37,553 nt of DNA, from the NCBI RefSeq assembly GCF_018070325.1, contig NZ_JAGPXY010000065.1:1-37553 (forward strand), written 5' to 3'. This DNA comes from Micromonospora sp. H61. Lineage in GTDB: Bacteria > Actinomycetota > Actinomycetes > Mycobacteriales > Micromonosporaceae. The position numbers were made by a program, and so were the translations under genes. Below, piece by piece: positions 32,540 through 37,553 of the stretch. The notes under the pieces are model-generated. The model was not told the origin of the DNA, did not search any database, and saw only the letters and a program-made list of their open reading frames with translations. Numbering within the stretch: the stretch's first letter is position 1; each line of letters starts with the position of its first letter.

Positions 32540-33445
32540 ATGCGTGCTCAGAACAAAAGCCGGCGGTACGGCGCCCGAGCGTCCGTACTCGTGCTCGGTC
32601 TTGTCGCGACCGGAGCGGTGCTCGCCCCGGCGAGCCCGGCGTCCGCCGCGGTCCCCGGTCTGGTGCGGGTCGCCGCGACCAGCGTCACCAACTCGGTCGA
32701 CTTCCGCAGCGTCACGGCGACGTGCCCGGCCGGGAAGGTGCTGACCGGCACCGGCTACGAACTCAACGGCATCACCGGCGAAGGCGTCGTCGACGACCTG
32801 CGTCCCAACGGTGGCGTCGCCACGGCACCGACAGCGGTCACCGTCGGCGCCTACGAGACCGAGGCGTTCGCGGGGAACTGGTCGGTGACGGCGTACGCGA
32901 TCTGCGCCAACCCGCTGCCCGGTCTGGTGCGGGTCGCCGCGACCAGTGTCACCAACTCGGTCGACTTCCGCAGCGTCACGGCGACGTGCCCGGCCGGGAA
33001 GGTGCTGACCGGCACCGGCTACGAACTCAACGGCATCACCGGCGAAGGTGTCGTCGACGACTTCCGGCCCAACGGTGGCGTCGCCACGGCGCCGACTGCG
33101 GTCACTGTCGGCGCGTACGAGTCGGACGCCACGGCCCTGAACTGGTCCGCCACCGCGTACGCGATCTGCGCCAACCCCCTCGCGGGCCTGGTGCGCACCT
33201 CGGCCGTGGGTGCCAGCAACTCCCTCGACTTCCGCAGCGTCACGGCGACCTGCCCGGTCGGGAAGGTGCTGACCGGCGCCGGCTACGAACTGAACGGGGT
33301 GACCGGCGAGGGCATCGTGGACGACTTCCGTCCCAACGGCGGCCCCGCCACCGCCCCGACGTCAGCGGCGTCCGGCGCGTACGAGGAGGACGCGTTCGCC
33401 GGGAACTGGTCCGACACGGCGTACGCCATCTGCGCCACGCCGTAG
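32540..33445 (+). CDS. Secreted protein of three 88-residue repeats
   Basis: A 301-residue exported protein: signal peptide in residues 1-36 (basic start, VLVLGLVATGAVLAPASPASA), then three tandem copies of an 88-residue unit filling the rest. Each unit begins PGLVRVAATSVTNSVDFRS or a variant, contains two cysteines (ATCPxGKVL and YAICAxP), likely a disulphide, and the stretch YELNGITGEGVVDD. The units match no family I know; the two-cysteine beta pattern suggests a small secreted binding or structural module. The first two units are nearly identical even in DNA, the third has drifted. The start ATG at 32540 has GGGAG upstream, partly masked by a hairpin. A strong terminator follows. Confidence 0.88.
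   Translation: MRAQNKSRRYGARASVLVLGLVATGAVLAPASPASAAVPGLVRVAATSVTNSVDFRSVTATCPAGKVLTGTGYELNGITGEGVVDDLRPNGGVATAPTAVTVGAYETEAFAGNWSVTAYAICANPLPGLVRVAATSVTNSVDFRSVTATCPAGKVLTGTGYELNGITGEGVVDDFRPNGGVATAPTAVTVGAYESDATALNWSATAYAICANPLAGLVRTSAVGASNSLDFRSVTATCPVGKVLTGAGYELNGVTGEGIVDDFRPNGGPATAPTSAASGAYEEDAFAGNWSDTAYAICATP
32657..33445 (+). repeat. Three tandem 264-bp repeats inside a CDS
   Basis: Units start at about 32657, 32921 and 33185, exactly 264 bp (88 codons) apart. Units 1 and 2 differ at only a few positions over their first 200 bp, mostly at third codon positions. Unit 3 is more diverged. This indicates recent duplication or gene conversion of the first two. Confidence 0.9.
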
Positions 33446-33451
33446 AAACCG

Positions 33452-33502
33452 CTCAGCCGGTGCAGCAGCCCTGCGAACGTGCGGGCCGCTGCACCGGCTG
33501 AG
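33452..33502. terminator. Bidirectional hairpin terminator
   Basis: CTCAGCCGGTGCAGC at 33452-33466 pairs perfectly with 33488-33502; a GCCC/GGGC pair continues inside the 21-base loop. It starts 7 bp after the repeat-protein stop and ends 8 bp before the convergent small gene's end. Confidence 0.75.
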
Positions 33503-33510
33503 TGCTCGGC

Positions 33511-33732
33511 TCAGGAGCCGCCTTGGCGCTGGATCCGCCCGTCGCCCGAGACCTTGGCCCGGCCCAGGTCGCGTTCGGTGCCGGCCGGGCCGGTCGCGGT
33601 GCGGCGGTGCCGTTGGTCGGGCGAGTGCTCCACGGGCGAGCCCTGGCGGCCCGGAGCGCCGCTGCCCGAATGCCGCCGGCCTCGTGCCGACTCGCCGCCG
33701 CTGTCGTGTTTGTTCTGCTTGTGGCTACCCAT
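33511..33732 (-). CDS. Small hydrophilic protein
   Basis: A 73-residue protein rich in Gly, Ser, Arg, His and charged residues, with no hydrophobic segment (MGSHKQNKHDSGGESARGRRHSG and so on). It resembles the short disordered hydrophilic proteins common in actinobacteria, but I cannot name a family. I chose ATG 33732; ATG 33753 is another option, and neither has a clear ribosome binding site. It shares a terminator with the convergent repeat-protein gene, which supports it being a real transcription unit. Confidence 0.5.
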   Translation of the reverse strand: MGSHKQNKHDSGGESARGRRHSGSGAPGRQGSPVEHSPDQRHRRTATGPAGTERDLGRAKVSGDGRIQRQGGS

Positions 33733-33793
33733 GGATCGCGCGTACCCGGTCACTGTGCGGCTAGTCCTGAGCCCCGGTCAGCTTCAGTGCCGT

Positions 33794-33817
33794 CCCGACC
33801 GGTGAGGTGGCTATCGG
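33794..33817. repeat. 24-bp direct repeat, left copy
   Basis: The 24 bases from CCCGACC through GGTGAGGTGG to CTATCGG are identical to 35464-35487, 1670 bp to the right. This copy lies in non-coding DNA just past the end of the DUF1963 gene. It looks like a remnant of the gene junction found at the right copy. Confidence 0.85.
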
Positions 33818-33826
33818 TACTGGCAC

Positions 33827-34645
33827 TCACGGATTCCAGTAGACGAGGACCCTGGCCTGGTCGAAGCGTCGGTCCTTCAGGTCGGCACGCTGGATCACCC
33901 AGTGGATGCTCGCCCCGCCTTGTCTGCCGCCGTGGAACTCGGCCAGCACAACCCAGTCACCATGGTCCGACTCGTCGTGGCCGGACCGGCCCGAGGGGTT
34001 GGCGCCCAACCACGCCGGGTTGAAACCGTTGCAGTCAGTGCCGTAGCCGCCCAACAGCAGCGGTGTCGTCCCGTCTTCATAGGAGAACGGGCCGTCCGGC
34101 ACCTTGCCCAGGACGTCTTTCCACACGTCGGTCAGCTCTTCGAACGGGGGATCTCCTGGCAGCGGGGGAGACCACGGGGGCCCCGGGATCGTCTTGACGT
34201 AGGGCAGAGAGATGTCGACAGTGAGGTGTAGATCGCCCTTTGGGATTTCCGTGTAGACCTCGGCGAACTCCTCGTCGTCCGGAGGAAAGTCAGGCGGATA
34301 CTGCTCTCGTTCCTCGACCGCCACGCCTGCCGGCACATACCTGACCTCGCCCCAGCCGCTTTCCTCGGGCCAGCCGAACAGCAGCAGTTGGCCGTCGGAC
34401 GGTAGTGGAAGGTCAGTCACGTCTGCCGGAAGAGCAGCGCAGTCGATGGTGGCGATCAAGGGGTACTCGGGGTCCTCGGCGTCGGCCGGAAGCATCACCG
34501 GCCCGCGGATGGTGCCCACTACCGGCCCGTCACCCCTCTGTGTCAGAAAGGCAGACGGGCGGGCGAGCTCCAGCCAGCGCTCCACGTCGTCGGCGGGGAT
34601 GTCGCGGCGCAGCGCCTCGGCGCGGACCTGATCGATGATTTTCAC
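33827..34645 (-). CDS. DUF1963 domain-containing protein
   Basis: A 272-residue cytoplasmic protein of the DUF1963 (YwqG-like) family, recognised by LIATIDCAALPADVTDLPLPSDGQLLLFG, by acidic PDFPPDDEEF and by the C-terminal GDWVVLAEFHGGRQGGASIHWVI followed by a final WNP. The family has a beta-rich fold and no known activity. The frame is open to an ATG at 34789, but the extra 48 residues look non-coding; family members begin near IDQVRAEALRR, which suits GTG at 34645. It is divergent from the OGG-fold gene, and the pair is enclosed by a 24-bp direct repeat. Confidence 0.8.
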   Translation of the reverse strand: MKIIDQVRAEALRRDIPADDVERWLELARPSAFLTQRGDGPVVGTIRGPVMLPADAEDPEYPLIATIDCAALPADVTDLPLPSDGQLLLFGWPEESGWGEVRYVPAGVAVEEREQYPPDFPPDDEEFAEVYTEIPKGDLHLTVDISLPYVKTIPGPPWSPPLPGDPPFEELTDVWKDVLGKVPDGPFSYEDGTTPLLLGGYGTDCNGFNPAWLGANPSGRSGHDESDHGDWVVLAEFHGGRQGGASIHWVIQRADLKDRRFDQARVLVYWNP

Positions 34646-34839
34646 ATTTCGGGGAAGCACGGGAGCACCGTAGGTCAACCGTGCGACGTTCTGGACCCCG
34701 CCGGATGCTGGCTCCCCGCAAGACAGGCGCACCTGCAATCGATACCGCGACTTGCTGTCGGCGGGCGGCAGGTGGAAGAGCCCGACCATAGCGTCCGAAC
34801 CACGGAGTTCCGCGAGCGCGCGATCTGTGGGAGGCGACC

Positions 34840-35475
34840 ATGCAGACGACCGAAGGTGTGGTGTTACCGGGGGAGCGGGCTCCGGTCAGGTTCAACATGG
34901 ACAGGTGGCGGGCTGGGCTACCACCGGATGCGTGGCCCTACACGCTGCCAGCGAGCGGGGAGCTCTGGCGGCGGGACGTCTTCGCGGTGGCCGACGCGTA
35001 CCGGGCGGGGTCCGCGAGCCCACGGCACCTGCTGACGGCCGTGCTGGCCTGGGCTTACGGACCCATCGGGTACGGCCCGTGGCGCGCCGCCAGGTCGCTC
35101 GACGCCGATCCGCACGGCAAACGCCTCGCGTACGCGTTGGAAGAGGTGTCCACGCCAGCGCCCGACGAGGACGCGCTGCGTACGGCGTACCGCCGCTTCC
35201 GCGACCCCGACCACGCTCGTCTGCCCTGGTTGGGGCCCGGCCTGTGCACGAAGGTCCTCTACTTCGTCGGCTACCGGCGCGGGGTGGGCGGCGTGCAGCC
35301 CCTGATCCTCGACCGGGTCGTGGCCGGCCAACTCCCCGCCGAGGCGGGTGTCGGCCGGCGCAACGCGTGGTCGTCCGAGCAGTGGCTGGCCTATCTGCGG
35401 TGGTCGGCCGAGCAGGCTCGGATCAGGGGAGTGGAGCCGGACGCGGTGGAGATGGCGGTCGTGCCCGACCGGTGA
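34840..35475 (+). CDS. OGG-fold (8-oxoguanine DNA glycosylase-like) protein
   Basis: A 211-residue protein. The pattern DAWPYTLPASGELWRRDVFAVADAY, AWAYGPIGYGPWRAARSL and LPWLGPGLCTKVLYFVGY recalls the actinobacterial OGG-fold proteins; the last motif looks like a helix-hairpin-helix with the LGPGLCTK turn that contacts DNA in glycosylases. The usual catalytic Lys and Asp cannot be fixed here, so activity on 8-oxoguanine is unproved. GGGAGG lies 5 nt before the ATG. Its stop codon lies within the right copy of the 24-bp direct repeat. Family call is moderate. Confidence 0.62.
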   Translation: MQTTEGVVLPGERAPVRFNMDRWRAGLPPDAWPYTLPASGELWRRDVFAVADAYRAGSASPRHLLTAVLAWAYGPIGYGPWRAARSLDADPHGKRLAYALEEVSTPAPDEDALRTAYRRFRDPDHARLPWLGPGLCTKVLYFVGYRRGVGGVQPLILDRVVAGQLPAEAGVGRRNAWSSEQWLAYLRWSAEQARIRGVEPDAVEMAVVPDR

Positions 35476-35487
35476 GGTGGCTATCGG
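35464..35487. repeat. 24-bp direct repeat, right copy
   Basis: Identical to 33794-33817. It spans the last codons and stop of the OGG-fold gene and the stop codon of the convergent DUF4180 gene, so the repeat copies a gene junction. Confidence 0.85.
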
Positions 35488-35849
35488 GCGGCGCGGAGGC
35501 GGGTGTCGAGAGCGTCGAGGTCGGGGACGAACCAGATCTGCCCACCCTGGTTCGACTCGTGCACCAGCGCGCGCAACGCGGAACTCTCCGCGAGCTGCGC
35601 CGAGATGTCGCCGACGACCGCCAGCCGCACCCGGTAGTTGACGAACTTCTGCATCACGTCACCGGCGAAGCGGGTGCCCAGCGAGAAGAAGCGTTCGTCG
35701 AGTCGGTTGGCCGGCACGGCGACCACCTGGGCGCCGAGGAACGCCGCCCCGATCAGGTCCAGCGCGTCCTGCTCGGTGGCCACCGGTGGCCCCGCCGGGT
35801 CGCAGACCAGCACCGGCACTCCGGCGCGTTCCTGGATCTGGTCAGGCAT
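35481..35849 (-). CDS. DUF4180 domain-containing protein
   Basis: A 122-residue cytoplasmic protein matching DUF4180 over its length: VLVCDPAGPPVATEQDALDLIGAAFLGAQVVAVPANRLDERFF, then FAGDVMQKFVNYRVRLAVVGDIS and HESNQGGQIWFVPDLD. The family is widespread in small gene pairs with regulators and has no defined biochemistry. The ATG at 35849 lies inside the end of the upstream HTH gene (8-nt overlap), so translation is coupled. An earlier in-frame start at 35936 would only extend into the HTH gene. Its stop lies in the 24-bp direct repeat. Confidence 0.87.
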   Translation of the reverse strand: MPDQIQERAGVPVLVCDPAGPPVATEQDALDLIGAAFLGAQVVAVPANRLDERFFSLGTRFAGDVMQKFVNYRVRLAVVGDISAQLAESSALRALVHESNQGGQIWFVPDLDALDTRLRAAR

Positions 35850-36294
35850 CGTGGACCTCCCGGTCGAGCAGGCCGTTGTCGGCGTTGAGCACGGCGTCGA
35901 GCAGGTGCAGCAACTCGGCGGTGGCGGCCGGGTCACCCAAAATGATGATCTTCATGCGGTGGCGTTGCTCGTCGTACACGGTCTGCACCCGCAGCGGGTT
36001 GGCCTGGTCGTGGCCGGTGTTGGCGCTGGTGAGCACGAGCGTGCCGAGCCGGTCGGCGGCGGCTCTGTCGACACCGTCGATCTGGACGATGCTCGACACC
36101 TCCGACTGCCTGGCGACGCTGGGCGCGGTCGGGGCCTGGCCGGTGAGCGCGTCGAGATCACCGGCGGCGATCCGGTACTGCTTGCCGATCCGCACCGCGC
36201 GCAGCCGGCCCGAGCGGATGTAGCCGCGCACTGTGCGGACGTGCAGGTTGAGCCGGTCGGCCACCTGCTCAACTGAGTACATTTCATCCGTCAT
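35842..36294 (-). CDS. Helix-turn-helix (MerR/excisionase-type) protein paired with DUF4180
   Basis: A 150-residue protein. Residues 5-55 are an HTH_17-type winged helix like those of excisionases and MerR (YSVEQVADRLNLHVRTVRGYIRSGRLRAVRIGKQYRI). The remaining 95 residues form an alpha/beta domain (SSIVQIDGVDRAAADRLGTLVLTSAN, MKIIILGDPAATAELLHLLDAV) of unknown function. GGGAG lies 4-8 nt before the ATG at 36294. The overlapping DUF4180 gene completes a two-gene operon that resembles a regulator-effector or toxin-antitoxin-like pair. Confidence 0.85.
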   Translation of the reverse strand: MTDEMYSVEQVADRLNLHVRTVRGYIRSGRLRAVRIGKQYRIAAGDLDALTGQAPTAPSVARQSEVSSIVQIDGVDRAAADRLGTLVLTSANTGHDQANPLRVQTVYDEQRHRMKIIILGDPAATAELLHLLDAVLNADNGLLDREVHDA

Positions 36295-36462
36295 CGCTCC
36301 CTACGATACCCCGATAGGGAAGTATGAGGAGCGATGGGGTCGACTCGTTTACGGCATCAGCTCCAAAGGCTCCGAACCCACCTGGGCCGGCGAGGCCCCG
36401 TGAGGCGTTCGGCCGGCTAACTCGCTCGCGCTGTCGGACGGGTCCAGTACCGTCTGGAAACC

Positions 36463-37553
36463 ATGGACGCGCTCGGCGACGCCATCATCGGGCGGGATCA
36501 CCCCGCGGGTCTGCTGCGCGCCGAGTTGGACCGGGCCACCACCAGCCACGGCGGTCTCGCCCTGGTCACCGGCGAGCCGGGCATCGGCAAGACGACCCTC
36601 GTCACGTCGGCGGCCCGCGAGGCCCGGCAGCGAGGCGCGCTGGTGCTCGGCGCCGCCTGCTGGGATTCCGACAGCGCCCCCGGCTACTGGCCGTGGGTGC
36701 AGGTGCTGCGTGCCCTGCGGCGCTCCGCCGACGACTGGGCGGTGGCGCGGCAGTCCGCCGAGCCGGCCCTCGCGGCCCTGCTCGGGCAGTCCGGCGCCGG
36801 CGGTGAGCAGGCCGGTCGCCTCGCCAGCTGGGCCGGCGTCGACAGCGGCCCGGACGCCGCCGACCAGGAGGCGTTCGCGCTGTACGACGCGGTGACCGCC
36901 GCCCTGGTCGCCGTCTCCCAGCACCGGCCGGTAGTGGTCGTCCTCGACGACCTGCACTGGGCCGACCCCGCCTCGCTGCGGTTACTGAGCTTCGCCGCCC
37001 AGCACACCTGGTTCGAGCGGCTCCTGCTGATCGGCACCTACCGCGACGCCGAGGTCGAGTCGGGCGAGCATCCGCTGCGCCCGCTGCTGATGCCGCTGGT
37101 CGCGAAGTCCACCACTATCACCCTCACCGGTTTCACCCGCGACGAGGTGGCCGCACTGATGACCCGGACCGCCGGCCGGGAACCCCAGGCCAGCCTTGTC
37201 GACGAGGTGCACCGGCGCACCGGCGGCAACCCGTTCTTCGTCGAGCAGACCGCGCGGCTGTGGCACGCCGACGACGCGATCGGCACCATCGCACCCGGCG
37301 TACGGGAGGCGGTGCGCCGCCGCCTGGCCCAACTGCCCGCCGCCGTGGTGGAGGCGCTGACCGTCGCCGCCGTACTGGGTCGCGAGTTCCACCGTCAGGT
37401 CCTCGCGGCCTGCGCGGCCGCACCGGCGGCGCAGGTCGACCGGCTGCTCGACCGGGCGGTGACCGCCCGACTGGTGGTCGCCCGGGGCGGTGGCCGCTTC
37501 GCCTTCGCCCACGACCTGGTCCGCGAGACCCTCTACGACGGGCTGACCGACGC
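36463..37553 (+). CDS. AAA ATPase (LuxR/LAL-type regulator start), cut by window end
   Basis: The visible 363 codons start at ATG 36463 (MDALGDAIIGRDHPAGLL) and run off the right edge with no stop. An AAA_16/STAND-type ATPase domain is clear: Walker A GEPGIGKTT near residues 38-46 and Walker B VVVVLDDLHWAD near 151-162, then GNPFFVEQ and a winged-helix part (REAVRRRLAQLPAAVVEAL). This is the start of large LuxR-family (LAL) regulators or SARP-like ATPases, whose C-terminal HTH would lie beyond the window. No signal peptide. The unit is divergent from the HTH/DUF4180 operon, sharing a gap of about 170 bp. Confidence 0.88.
   Translation, partial: MDALGDAIIGRDHPAGLLRAELDRATTSHGGLALVTGEPGIGKTTLVTSAAREARQRGALVLGAACWDSDSAPGYWPWVQVLRALRRSADDWAVARQSAEPALAALLGQSGAGGEQAGRLASWAGVDSGPDAADQEAFALYDAVTAALVAVSQHRPVVVVLDDLHWADPASLRLLSFAAQHTWFERLLLIGTYRDAEVESGEHPLRPLLMPLVAKSTTITLTGFTRDEVAALMTRTAGREPQASLVDEVHRRTGGNPFFVEQTARLWHADDAIGTIAPGVREAVRRRLAQLPAAVVEALTVAAVLGREFHRQVLAACAAAPAAQVDRLLDRAVTARLVVARGGGRFAFAHDLVRETLYDGLTD

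Overview
This window looks like a chromosomal segment of a high-GC actinobacterium, most likely Micromonosporaceae (Micromonospora-like). The support is very high GC at third codon positions, many GTG/TTG starts, -10 boxes placed 6 nt before start codons (leaderless genes), a gene pair for 10-methyl branched fatty acids, a TipA-type regulator, and long palindromes between genes. The genus is inferred from content. I see no rRNA, tRNA, CRISPR array, transposase or integrase.

Layout. 1-5.8 kb: end of a VWA-domain protein, a DinB-like protein, a GlxA-type regulator divergent from an MFS transporter, then a leftward group of a membrane-anchored ricin-type lectin, a DUF427 protein and a YbaK/EbsC deacylase. 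5.9-10.2 kb: the bfaA-bfaB pair (10-methyl fatty acid synthesis) and an ArsR-type regulator overlapping a protein with two SRPBCC/AHSA1 domains, closed by a large hairpin. 10.3-18.2 kb: zinc-ribbon protein, full-length GGDEF-EAL membrane protein, TipA-like MerR regulator, membrane-anchored protein, secreted class A beta-lactamase-like hydrolase, ABM monooxygenase and FGGY gluconokinase-type kinase.

18.3-31.4 kb is the more accessory part. Two paralogous membrane proteins, probably with a PH-like cytoplasmic domain, flank a WapI-like immunity gene. Then come a VOC protein, an antitoxin-like HTH protein with no partner and a perfect 18-bp palindrome on its ribosome binding site, a 1028-residue HKD-nuclease/SF2-helicase/DUF3427 protein, a zinc-ribbon XRE-TPR regulator overlapping a GNAT acetyltransferase, a flavoprotein, a flavohaemoprotein-like reductase, and a protein carrying both a GIY-YIG and an HNH nuclease domain. 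The helicase and the double nuclease suggest nucleic-acid defence, but this is inference.

31.4-37.5 kb: a secreted Fn3-CBM3 protein, a secreted protein of three 88-residue repeats with an RBS-masking hairpin, a small hydrophilic protein, a DUF1963 and OGG-fold gene pair bounded by a perfect 24-bp direct repeat, an HTH/DUF4180 two-gene operon, and the start of an AAA ATPase (LuxR/LAL type) cut by the window end.

The best leads are the GIY-YIG/HNH fusion, the paralog-immunity-paralog cluster, the repeat-bounded DUF1963/OGG cassette, the orphan antitoxin with its operator, and at least four unrelated long palindromes between genes.
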